Both the position numbers and the translations under genes were made by a program. Under the pieces are notes generated by a model. It was not told where the DNA came from. It was given only the letters and a program-made list of their open reading frames with translations, and made no database searches. A stretch of DNA of 21,104 nucleotides, from NCBI GenBank assembly GCA_046765795.1, contig JBKPRH010000387.1, forward strand, positions 1 through 21,104, written 5' to 3'. Below, piece after piece: positions 6,381-13,380 of this stretch (positions are counted from its first letter, which is position 1; the number at the start of each line of letters is the position of its first letter). This DNA is from Gp6-AA40 sp046765795. GTDB lineage: Bacteria > Acidobacteriota > Vicinamibacteria > Vicinamibacterales > UBA2999.

Positions 6381-9167
6381 TCATTCGTATCTCAGCGCGA
6401 CGATTGGATTCACGCCAATGGCGCGCTTCGCTGGAATCACGCACGCGACGAGCGCCGCAGCCAGAAGAACGAGCGTCGCCACGATGAACGTCGCCAGGTC
6501 CGACGTGGACACGCCGTACAGAAAGGTCGCCAGCGATCGCGCGGCGACAAGTCCAGCTGTCATGCCGATCGTCATGCCTATGGCGACCAGCATCATTCCG
6601 TCGCGGATGACCAGCAGAAAAATCTGACTCACCGTCGCGCCAAGCGCGAAGCGAATCCCCATCTCACGAGTGCGGCGCGCGATTGAGAAGGAGAGCACAC
6701 CGTACACGCCGATCGCGGCAAGCAGCAGCGCCAGACCGCCGAAGAGCGCAACCATCCACGCGCCCAGGCGCGCCACGAAGAGCGAGGTGGCGACCGTATC
6801 GTTCATCGTCGCGATCTCGGGCACGGGGAGGTTCGGCTCGAGCGCCTGAATTTCGCGTCTCACGCTGCCGATTACGGCCTCGGGCGGGACTGACGTGCGC
6901 ACATAGAGCGTCATGCCGGTCTCGTGATTCTGCGCGACCGGCATAAAGACCATGCGAGCCCGCTCTTCACCGACCGCGGTGTAATTGCTGTCACCGACCA
7001 CACCGACGATTTCGTACCACGGTCCGCGCCGTCCTCGGAAGCTCACCCGTTCACCGAGGGGGTTGGCGTTGCCGAAGTGCATCTTCGCTGTCGCCTCATT
7101 GATGACGACCACGCGCGGGCTGTTTGCGGAATCCTGATCACCGAAGTCCCGCCCGGTCATGATCGGGATCCCCATCGTCCTGAAGAACCCTGGGCTGACG
7201 ACATTGGCATTGATCTGATTGCGGTTTCTGGTGATGGCGCCACCCTCGCTGAACACGAAGTCTGCCTCGGGTCCCGGCTGTCCCTCGACCAGGAAGCCGA
7301 GCATGCGGGCGGTGCCGTTCAGCATTGGCACCCGCGCCACGCTGGCTGCTTCGACACCGGGTAGGCGCTGCGCACGCTCGATGATCTGCCGATAGAATTC
7401 GCGCCCCTGATCGCTCGTATAACGGAGGAGATTGATCGACAGCGGTGCCGACACGATCCGATCGACGTCGAATCCTGGATCGATCGCGCGCGCCGCCTGC
7501 AGACTCCGTACGAACAGACCCGCGGGGATGAGCAGTAGCATCGAGAGCGCCACCTCGGCGACGACGAGCGTCTTCTGCAAGCTGAAACGCCGGCCGTGCT
7601 CGGTGCTGTCGGCCGCCGCATCTTTCAGGGCTGGCACCACGCTCGGCTTTGTCGCCCGACGGGCGGGCAGCGCACCAAAGACGATGCCCGTGAGTACCGA
7701 CAAGACGAATGAGAACACCAGCACGCGAGCGTCGATCGCGAACTCCACCAGAAGCGGGAGTGCGCCGCGAGGCGGCGGTGCTCCCGCGACCGCGCGCGCC
7801 AAGGCCCATGCCAGTCCGAGGCCGAGCAGTCCGCCCACGAGCGAGAGGAGCACGCTCTCGGTGAGGAGTTGACGGAACAGCCGTCCGGCACTCGCGCCGA
7901 GCGCCAGACGCACGGCGATCTCACGTCGTCGTGCAGCAGCTCGGGCGAGAAGCATGTTGGCGATGTTGGCGCACGCGATCAGCAACACGGCACCGACCAC
8001 GCCGCTGAGTAAGAGTGCGATCAATCGAAGGCGCTGACGCTGCGCCGGATTTCCCTCGTCCACAGGCAACACCGCGACGCCAGTCGCGCGAGCGCCAGGT
8101 CCGACGGTACTGGCATAGGCGGCTTCTATCGGAACCAGATCGGCCCGAGCCTGCTCCGCTGCGATGCCGGGTTTCAATCGAGCGACACCGAACAGCCAGC
8201 TGTTGGTTTTGTTGTTGAGCAGATCGGGGTTCATCTCACCCGAGTAGGCAGCACGCGGTGGACGCATGATGGCCTGCATCATCATCGGCACGTACAGGTC
8301 GGGCTGGCCGCCAACCTGAGGCCCGCGGAACGCAGGAGGCGTCACGCCGACGATGGTGAACGAGTGACCGTTCAGCAGAATGTCGTGACCGACGATGTCG
8401 GGCCGTGCCGCGAACCGCGTCTGCCAGAATCCGTGACTGATCACAGCTACTGAATGCCCGCCAACAGTTAGGTCATCGCTGCGCGAAAGGAGCCGTCCAC
8501 GTTCGGCACGAACACCAAGTGTGTCGAAGAGATTGCCGGTGACGATGACGCCTTGTACGAGATCTGTGACGTTGTCGGCGTTCAGGCTGGCAGTGATGCC
8601 GCCCCACACAGCGAAGCCGTCGAACACGCGATTGTTGTCGCGCAGGGAGGCATAGAGGGGATACGGGAAGACACCGCCAACGTTGCCGCGCCACACATAC
8701 ACCAGTCGATCGCGATTGGCCACCGGCAGTCGTTGCAGAAGCGTGGCGTTGATCAGGCTGAAGATCGCAGTGTTCGCGCCGATGCCCAGCGCGAGCGTGA
8801 TCACCGCCGCAGCGGTGAAGCCCGGTTGCTTGCGCAGCACACGTGCGGCATAGCGCACATCCTGCCAGAGATCAGTGACGAGGAAGCGGCGGGAAACGCC
8901 AGGGGTGATAGGTGGCGGCACGTTCGACTGCCGAAGCGGTCGCATCGAGTGGGCGAGCGTCTCTGGTTCGCGCAGTTCCTCGAGGGCCATGCGGCGGGCC
9001 TCGTCCTGGCTGATGCCCGTCGCGATCAGCTCCTCGTAGCGCGCATCGAGATGCTGTGACAGCTCCTCGATGATCTCGGCTTCACGCGCTGGGCTGAGAC
9101 GCAGGCCGGCGAGCCGCGGTCGCAGGTGCGCGGTCCAGGAGGTGGGACTGGTCGAATCGTCAGGCAT
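6381..9167 (-). CDS. ADOP-type MacB/FtsX family ABC transporter permease
   Basis: A 928-residue permease of the acidobacterial duplicated orphan permease (ADOP) type. Order of parts: an N-terminal helical HAAS-like prefix (about 23-80, with EAEIIEELSQHLDARYEELI), a first membrane helix (about 117-140, LALGIGANTAIFSLIN), a MacB periplasmic core, a first FtsX block (about 380-510, with REIAVRLALGAS), a second core, and a final FtsX block (about 790-928, with REMGIRFALGAT). No ATPase gene is adjacent, as is usual for ADOPs. Its ATG overlaps the PadR gene by 8 nt and has GGAG upstream, so the two are co-transcribed and coupled. An upstream in-frame start at 9239 would run through PadR and is rejected. 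Substrate unknown. Confidence 0.92.
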   Translation of the reverse strand: MPDDSTSPTSWTAHLRPRLAGLRLSPAREAEIIEELSQHLDARYEELIATGISQDEARRMALEELREPETLAHSMRPLRQSNVPPPITPGVSRRFLVTDLWQDVRYAARVLRKQPGFTAAAVITLALGIGANTAIFSLINATLLQRLPVANRDRLVYVWRGNVGGVFPYPLYASLRDNNRVFDGFAVWGGITASLNADNVTDLVQGVIVTGNLFDTLGVRAERGRLLSRSDDLTVGGHSVAVISHGFWQTRFAARPDIVGHDILLNGHSFTIVGVTPPAFRGPQVGGQPDLYVPMMMQAIMRPPRAAYSGEMNPDLLNNKTNSWLFGVARLKPGIAAEQARADLVPIEAAYASTVGPGARATGVAVLPVDEGNPAQRQRLRLIALLLSGVVGAVLLIACANIANMLLARAAARRREIAVRLALGASAGRLFRQLLTESVLLSLVGGLLGLGLAWALARAVAGAPPPRGALPLLVEFAIDARVLVFSFVLSVLTGIVFGALPARRATKPSVVPALKDAAADSTEHGRRFSLQKTLVVAEVALSMLLLIPAGLFVRSLQAARAIDPGFDVDRIVSAPLSINLLRYTSDQGREFYRQIIERAQRLPGVEAASVARVPMLNGTARMLGFLVEGQPGPEADFVFSEGGAITRNRNQINANVVSPGFFRTMGIPIMTGRDFGDQDSANSPRVVVINEATAKMHFGNANPLGERVSFRGRRGPWYEIVGVVGDSNYTAVGEERARMVFMPVAQNHETGMTLYVRTSVPPEAVIGSVRREIQALEPNLPVPEIATMNDTVATSLFVARLGAWMVALFGGLALLLAAIGVYGVLSFSIARRTREMGIRFALGATVSQIFLLVIRDGMMLVAIGMTIGMTAGLVAARSLATFLYGVSTSDLATFIVATLVLLAAALVACVIPAKRAIGVNPIVALRYE

Positions 9168-9513
9168 GGTCCACTCCGGTGATGAGCCGCATCGCATCGA
9201 CGAAGGCCTTCCACGTGTCACGCTGGCGCGCCAGCACACGGCGGCCTTCGGCTGTGAGGCTGTAGAAACGGCGGCGCCGTTGTCCAGGCTTTTCCACCCA
9301 TTTCCCCTGCAACCACCCGCGCTCTTCGAGGCGATAGAGCAGGGGATAAAGGGACGCGACGTGGAATTTCAACTGTCCACTCGATCGCGCCTCAATCAAC
9401 TTGCTGATCTCGTAGCCGTGGCGAGGGCGGGGTTCGACGATCGACAGGATGATCAGCTCCGCCGATCCTTTTTTGAGCTCGCGGTCCAACATCCGGCGAT
9501 CGATAGCTGTCAT
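9160..9513 (-). CDS. PadR family transcriptional regulator
   Basis: A 117-residue winged-helix repressor. LDRELKKGSAELIILSIVE and the HGYEISKLIEARS stretch form the first helices; LKFHVASLYPLLYRLEERGWL is the recognition helix and wing entry; GQRRRRFYSLTAEGRRVLA is the wing and dimer helix. These are the hallmark features of PadR-s1 proteins. The ATG at 9513 gives the normal family length; the longer reading frame upstream is not PadR-like. The stop overlaps the permease start by 8 nt. Such PadR/ADOP pairs are common in Acidobacteriota, and the regulator probably controls its own operon. No ribosome binding site is visible, and a promoter-like pair (9522-9550) ends 8 nt before the ATG. Confidence 0.93.
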   Translation of the reverse strand: MTAIDRRMLDRELKKGSAELIILSIVEPRPRHGYEISKLIEARSSGQLKFHVASLYPLLYRLEERGWLQGKWVEKPGQRRRRFYSLTAEGRRVLARQRDTWKAFVDAMRLITGVDHA

Positions 9514-9521
9514 AACCACAT

Positions 9522-9550
9522 ATGCTATAGACGGACGAAGTGGTTGGCAA
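9522..9550 (-). promoter_or_regulatory. Putative promoter of the padR-permease operon
   Basis: On the minus strand TTGCCA (9545-9550, 5 of 6 to TTGACA) and TAGCAT (9522-9527, 4 of 6 to TATAAT) are separated by 17 nt. The -10 ends 8 nt before the ATG at 9513, so the mRNA would be nearly leaderless. An inverted repeat ATAGC/GCTAT (9503-9507 and 9524-9528) spans the start codon and the -10 and could be an autoregulatory operator. Confidence 0.45.
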
Positions 9551-9615
9551 GTTGGGTGGCGTGCGCTGCGCGTCGCGTGAGACAGAAATCGGGTTCGGTC
9601 GTGCGAACAGGGCCG

Positions 9616-9624
9616 TGCTAGGAT
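9616..9624 (+). promoter_or_regulatory. Putative extended -10 of the third paralogue gene
   Basis: TGCTAGGAT has the TGn extended -10 form followed by TAGGAT (4 of 6 to TATAAT). It ends 7 nt before the ATG at 9632. No good -35 is seen, which is tolerated for extended -10 promoters. Weak evidence alone. Confidence 0.25.
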
Positions 9625-9631
9625 CCGCGGG

Positions 9632-10621
9632 ATGAAACTGCATGGGATCCGAGTCGCTGTCGTCGTGTCAGTCACCATCGTCGCCGCCGGTGGGGCGTTG
9701 CGTGCGCAAACCCAGGGCAGGCCTGGCGTGCAGGTCGCCGTGCCTCAGGGCAGCGCACAAGATCAGGCTGCGGCGACGACCCAGCAGCAACGACAGCAAG
9801 ATGCGCGAGGCCGGTTGGCCAACGAGCCGGCGCCTCGCACGGCCGACGGACACATCGTGATCGGCAACACGTCGACGCGAAAGGGCGTCTGGGTCGGCGG
9901 CAATCTCGGGTTCTGCAATTCGAACAGAGTGGCGGGACCGGCGTCACTGAATCCTGGTGCCGCCGCCGGACGCGGGGCAGGCCCAGGTGCCGCTGCCGGC
10001 CCCGGTGCAGGGCGAGGTGGTGGCGCAGCTGCGCCCTGCACACCGGTCCCCTATATGGATTGGACCCTCGCGATGTCAGACGATCGCCGCCGGAACGAGC
10101 TCGAGCCGCACACGCGTTGCAAGCCGTCGGGCGGACCGCGTCAGTGGCTGACGCCGTACGGCGCCGAGTTCGTCGAGCTCCCGGAGTTGAAGCTCGCGTA
10201 TATCTTCGACATCGGCGGGCCGCATACCTACCGCACGATTTACATGGACGGTCGCTCGCATCCGCGGAACCTGACGCCAAGCTATTACGGCCATTCGATC
10301 GGCTGGTGGGAAGGTGACACGCTCGTCGTCGACACGATCGGCTTCAACGAGGGCTTCTGGATCGATCGCGGCCAGCTCCCGCACACCGAGCAGCTCCATC
10401 TGCTCGAGAAGTACACGCGGACGTCGGTGGGCGCGATGCGATACGAAGTGACGGTCGACGACCCCGGCGCCTACACGAAGCCGTTCACCGGGACGTCAAA
10501 CCTGCGCTGGGAGGATGGCACCGAACTGTTTGAATACGTGTGCCAGCAGGCGAACCAGGCGTACACGCTGATGGTTGGTGAGGGGACCTCGGTCGACCGT
10601 ACCACTCTCATCGTTCCGTAG
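9632..10621 (+). CDS. Secreted protein of unknown function, WEGDT-type paralogue family (copy 3, long form)
   Basis: A 329-residue exported protein and the third member of the family at 2794 and 3576. The signal peptide is about 1-25 (ends ALRAQ). Unlike the other two copies it has a long low-complexity N-terminal part, including a Gly/Ala/Pro tract (108-135) built from two 10-residue repeats, and extra cysteines at 95 and 136. The core keeps RCKP (Cys163), MDGR (205-208), GHSIGWWEGDTLVVDTIGFN (220-239), VDDPGAYTKP, and FEYVCQQAN (Cys304). It is monocistronic, divergent from padR, and its 3' end overlaps the convergent sugar dehydrogenase gene by 14 nt. Function unknown. The start ATG lacks a clear ribosome binding site. 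Confidence 0.8.
   Translation: MKLHGIRVAVVVSVTIVAAGGALRAQTQGRPGVQVAVPQGSAQDQAAATTQQQRQQDARGRLANEPAPRTADGHIVIGNTSTRKGVWVGGNLGFCNSNRVAGPASLNPGAAAGRGAGPGAAAGPGAGRGGGAAAPCTPVPYMDWTLAMSDDRRRNELEPHTRCKPSGGPRQWLTPYGAEFVELPELKLAYIFDIGGPHTYRTIYMDGRSHPRNLTPSYYGHSIGWWEGDTLVVDTIGFNEGFWIDRGQLPHTEQLHLLEKYTRTSVGAMRYEVTVDDPGAYTKPFTGTSNLRWEDGTELFEYVCQQANQAYTLMVGEGTSVDRTTLIVP
9956..10015 (+). repeat. Two tandem 30-nt repeats encoding a Gly/Ala/Pro linker
   Basis: Units 9956-9985 and 9986-10015 each begin GGTGCCGCYGCCGG and encode GAAAGRGAGP and GAAAGPGAGR (residues 109-128). They lie within the third paralogue, before its conserved core. Such in-frame repeats can change copy number and so linker length. Confidence 0.7.
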
Positions 10622-11741
10622 CGGGCATCGATTCGATCCGGCTGATCGTGCCGCCGCGATCGACGACATACAGCTCACCGTCCTCATCCTCACCGAACGA
10701 GGCGATGTTCATCGCGGTGTACATGAGGACGGCTTGCATGCCTCCGTTCGTCACGAAGATCTCACCCGAACAGAAGTCGCCATAGACGTACACTCCGGCC
10801 GGCAGCGTTGCCCGCAATCCGCGATACACATAACCGCCAGTCACTGAACATCGTCCGTTCGTGTGTGAGTAGTCGAGGACTGGATCGACGTAATCAGACG
10901 GACTGCACAGCGAGGGTCCCAGGTTGGTGCAGAGGAATCCTTCGTAGATCCGCCAGCCGTAGTTGCCGCCCTTGACGAGGGCGCGTTCGATCTCTTCCCG
11001 CTCGTCCTGCCCAACGTCTCCGATCCATGCTTCGCCGGTCATGCGATCGAAACTGAAGCGCCATGGATTGCGAAAGCCAAACGCAAAGATCTCATCGCGG
11101 CCCGACGCGTTGACGAACGGGTTATCCGACGGCGAGGAATACAGCGCTCCCGACGCTGGCCGATCGACGTCCAGTCGGAGGATCTTGCCGAGCAGCGGAT
11201 CGATGTTCTGCGCGTTGTTCGGCTCATCGTTGCCACCACCACCGTCGCCAACCCCGACGTACAGATAACCGTCGGGTCCGAAGGCAAGCATGCCTCCGTT
11301 GTGATTGGTGTGCGTGGGATGCGGAATCGTCAGGAGCACGTGTTCCGTCGCGTCGGCACTGTTCCGGTCGGCGGACACGCGATATTCGGCGATGACGATC
11401 GCACCGTCTGCCACACGCGTGTAGAAGACGAAGAACCGGCCGGTCGTCGCGTACTGCGGATGGAACGCGAGGCCGAGAAGGCCTTGTTCACCGATGGTGG
11501 CAATTCTTGAACGAATGTCGAGAAAGGTCGTCGGCGTTTGCTCGCCCGGTTGCAGGACGCGAATGATGCCGTCCTGCTCCAGGATGAATAGACGCTGCGT
11601 GCCATCTCCAGCATGGCCAACGAACAACGGGTTTGAAAGGCCGGTGGCCACAGGCGTGAGCTGGAACTGGGCGAGTGTCGAGGACGGCATGCACGTGAGC
11701 GCCGCCGTCATGGCAAGACACGTGAGGCGGTATCGAATCAC
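10608..11741 (-). CDS. Exported PQQ-dependent sugar dehydrogenase (soluble GDH / Hhip-like beta-propeller)
   Basis: A 377-residue secreted protein of the soluble aldose/glucose dehydrogenase family, which oxidises sugars with PQQ in the periplasm. The signal peptide is about 1-24 (ends STLAQ). Family marks are EQGLLGLAFHP (85-95), the active-site stretch HTNHNGGMLAFGPDG (144-158, candidate catalytic His147), GVGDGGGG (163-170), LLGKILRLDVD, FAFGFRNPWRFSFD, IGDVGQDEREEI, GGNYGWRIYEG, and GGYVYRG. These repeats build the six-bladed propeller. The start codon is GTG at 11741 with TGGAACG just before it; an ATG ten codons downstream would cut the signal peptide. The true substrate is not predictable, and some homologues with this fold are not sugar oxidases. 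Confidence 0.88.
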   Translation of the reverse strand: MIRYRLTCLAMTAALTCMPSSTLAQFQLTPVATGLSNPLFVGHAGDGTQRLFILEQDGIIRVLQPGEQTPTTFLDIRSRIATIGEQGLLGLAFHPQYATTGRFFVFYTRVADGAIVIAEYRVSADRNSADATEHVLLTIPHPTHTNHNGGMLAFGPDGYLYVGVGDGGGGNDEPNNAQNIDPLLGKILRLDVDRPASGALYSSPSDNPFVNASGRDEIFAFGFRNPWRFSFDRMTGEAWIGDVGQDEREEIERALVKGGNYGWRIYEGFLCTNLGPSLCSPSDYVDPVLDYSHTNGRCSVTGGYVYRGLRATLPAGVYVYGDFCSGEIFVTNGGMQAVLMYTAMNIASFGEDEDGELYVVDRGGTISRIESMPATER

Positions 11742-11760
11742 CGTTCCATTCTGAACCTAG

Positions 11761-11775
11761 CGTTGTCCCACAACG
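11761..11775. promoter_or_regulatory. Perfect short inverted repeat between divergent genes
   Basis: CGTTGT-CCC-ACAACG is a perfect 6-bp inverted repeat with a 3-nt centre, 20 nt upstream of the dehydrogenase start. Just after it, CAAAGTGTGGGG and CAAAGTGGGGTG form a loose direct repeat (about 11785-11820). It could be an operator or hairpin; no regulator is identified. Confidence 0.3.
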
Positions 11776-11910
11776 CGCCCTCCGCAAAGTGTGGGGCCCT
11801 CGGCACCAAAGTGGGGTGCAACGGCTGAGGTCTGCAGGCGTATCATCCCGGGCGCTAGTTCGGTGGCGGGGGCCGTCGTTCATCTGTTCAACGGTCGAAG
11901 GAGGGGCTCG

Positions 11911-12402
11911 ATGACCGCTACGAGAAAGATCCTGATCTCCTCGGTAATGTTGCTGTGCTATGCCGCGTGCACGTCCACTCCGACCGCACCGAGCGCGCTC
12001 GCTGGTGTGGCGCCCGGCACGCTCGCGGCACGCGTGAGCTGCACGATTGACGTCGGCGCCACGTCGCACCCGTTGCCAGCGTTTCACGTGTGGGTCAATT
12101 GGCTCAGTGCATCGGTCGGTGCGTCTGACTTGAAATGCGGACAGGTGAACTCGCTCAGCCAAAAGATGGAGTTGCTCGCCGAGGCGCTCGACGAAAACCC
12201 GCCAGCGTTCGAGCCGGCATGCGGCGTGTCCAATGCGGCGGCCAACGAGATCGCGGCGCTCATAAAAACGGGGCAGCTCCCTGTGCTGACCTTCCCCGCA
12301 CCGGTTCCCGGAGGGCCGACGACGTTGCAGCAGATCGCCGATGAATTGAGCGAGACGTGGTGTGCAGCGGCGCGCGGCGACATCACCGGACCCCGTTCGT
12401 AG
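11911..12402 (+). CDS. Hypothetical lipoprotein
   Basis: A 163-residue predicted lipoprotein that I do not recognise. The signal peptide ends CYAAC with the candidate lipidated Cys20, followed by a Thr/Pro/Ser-rich linker. The mature part has four cysteines (in VSCTID, LKCGQ, PACGVS and ETWCAA), enough for two disulfides, and is mainly helical (QKMELLAEALDENPPAF, NEIAALIKTGQ, LQQIADELSETW). The start is secure: AAGGAGGGG at 11898-11906 lies 4 nt before the ATG. The gene is monocistronic and ends in a strong intrinsic terminator at 12432. An envelope location is inferred from the signal; function unknown. Confidence 0.72.
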   Translation: MTATRKILISSVMLLCYAACTSTPTAPSALAGVAPGTLAARVSCTIDVGATSHPLPAFHVWVNWLSASVGASDLKCGQVNSLSQKMELLAEALDENPPAFEPACGVSNAAANEIAALIKTGQLPVLTFPAPVPGGPTTLQQIADELSETWCAAARGDITGPRS

Positions 12403-12431
12403 ACAGCGTACGCCCGGCAGACCTGCAGTTC

Positions 12432-12467
12432 AGGCCGGCCCGCCTTCGGGCGGACCGGCCTTTTTCT
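12432..12467 (+). terminator. Strong rho-independent terminator with UUCG loop
   Basis: AGGCCGGCCCGCC (12432-12444), a TTCG tetraloop (12445-12448), and GGCGGACCGGCCT (12449-12461) form a 13-position stem with one mismatch, followed by TTTTTCTT. It ends the lipoprotein transcript 30 nt after its stop. Confidence 0.92.
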
Positions 12468-12490
12468 TGATTCAGGGTTATCCTCGCGAA

Positions 12491-12961
12491 ATGCAGACCG
12501 GCGCGCGTGTCTTCAATCCCCTATATCGCGAACGCTTGTTCGCCTTGATCGACGAGGTCCCGTTTGTGCGCCACATGGGGATGCGCATCACCGACCTCGC
12601 GTGGGGGCGCGCCACGTTCGAGATGACGGCAGCGGAGTTCCGCATGCAGCCCTTCGGCGTCGTCCATGGCGGCAACATCGCGACGCTGATCGACACCGCC
12701 ACGTTCTGGGCTTGCTTCCTCTCGATGGACAGCGACGAGGATGGGTTGGCGTCAGTTGATCTGAAGTTGAACTACCTCGCGCCGGCACGCTTGGAGTCGC
12801 TCCGTTGCACCGGCACGTTGATCAAGGCAGGCAAGACGATCTCCTACGCCGAAGCAGAGGTGCACACTGCTGACAACCGCCTGATCGCCCACGGCACGTC
12901 CACGCTCATGCGCCTTCCCGGTCTCGGCCTGAAGCTCGCGATTCCGCTCTGGATGGAGTAG
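12491..12961 (+). CDS. PaaI-type hotdog-fold acyl-CoA thioesterase
   Basis: A 156-residue cytoplasmic protein of the PaaI/YiiD-like hotdog family, which hydrolyses acyl-CoA thioesters. The helix-capping motif GVVHGGNIATLIDTA (56-70) contains the family HGG and the candidate catalytic Asp68. Strands follow in order: LASVDLKLNYLAPAR, RCTGTLIKAGKTISYAEAEVHTADNRLIAHGTSTLM. The ATG at 12491 gives normal family length but has no ribosome binding site, and it lies only 24 nt past the upstream terminator's T-run, so its promoter must be very close or within that space. A VOC protein gene follows 16 nt downstream on the same strand. Substrate unknown. Confidence 0.87.
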   Translation: MQTGARVFNPLYRERLFALIDEVPFVRHMGMRITDLAWGRATFEMTAAEFRMQPFGVVHGGNIATLIDTATFWACFLSMDSDEDGLASVDLKLNYLAPARLESLRCTGTLIKAGKTISYAEAEVHTADNRLIAHGTSTLMRLPGLGLKLAIPLWME

Positions 12962-12977
12962 CCTCCTGGATCATTCG

Positions 12978-13355
12978 ATGGCTGACAGGCGACGGAACCG
13001 CGAAGATCCCTCAGCGGTTGCGAGGTTCGGGTGGCGATACCACCATCTCGGTATCCCACACTCCTCGCCGCGAGACGACGAGCTCCACCTGACGAAGCTC
13101 GGTGTTCATGTCTGCGGCTTTGATACCAGTCCGTACGGCGTCGAGTGGATGCGCTTCGATACGCACTGCCAAGTACCAGAGATCGTGAAGACCGTCCCGC
13201 ACCTGGCGTTTGTCGTCGACAACTTGGACACCGCGCTCCAGGGAAAGCAGATCCTCATTCCGCCGAACTCGCCGTCACCCGGGGTGCGGGTCGCGTTCAT
13301 CTTGGATGATGGGGCGCCGATCGAACTCCTGGAATTTGCTCCAGAGTCCGACTAG
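12978..13355 (+). CDS. VOC (glyoxalase/bleomycin-resistance) superfamily protein
   Basis: A 125-residue protein with the split beta-alpha-beta layout of the vicinal oxygen chelate superfamily. WRYHHLGIPH (19-28) is the first strand with a candidate metal-binding His. VPHLAFVVDNLDTALQGK (74-91) is the second-half strand and helix. VRVAFILDDGAPIELLEF (104-121) ends in the usual xIELLEF strand with a candidate Glu ligand. It is a single-domain, probably homodimeric form. The gene starts 16 nt after the thioesterase stop with GGATC upstream and is probably co-transcribed with it. Enzyme activity cannot be assigned; many members are lyases, dioxygenases or binding proteins. Confidence 0.75.
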   Translation: MADRRRNREDPSAVARFGWRYHHLGIPHSSPRDDELHLTKLGVHVCGFDTSPYGVEWMRFDTHCQVPEIVKTVPHLAFVVDNLDTALQGKQILIPPNSPSPGVRVAFILDDGAPIELLEFAPESD

Positions 13356-13380
13356 CCGGAGGGCTTGCGCAACGCACGCC

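Noticed and set aside
9168..9239. Upstream extension of the permease to a start at 9239
   Set aside because: It would run through the end of padR; the ATG at 9167 has GGAG upstream and the usual overlap.
9514..9678. Longer N-terminus for the PadR protein
   Set aside because: The added residues are unlike the family, and a promoter-like pair lies within this stretch.
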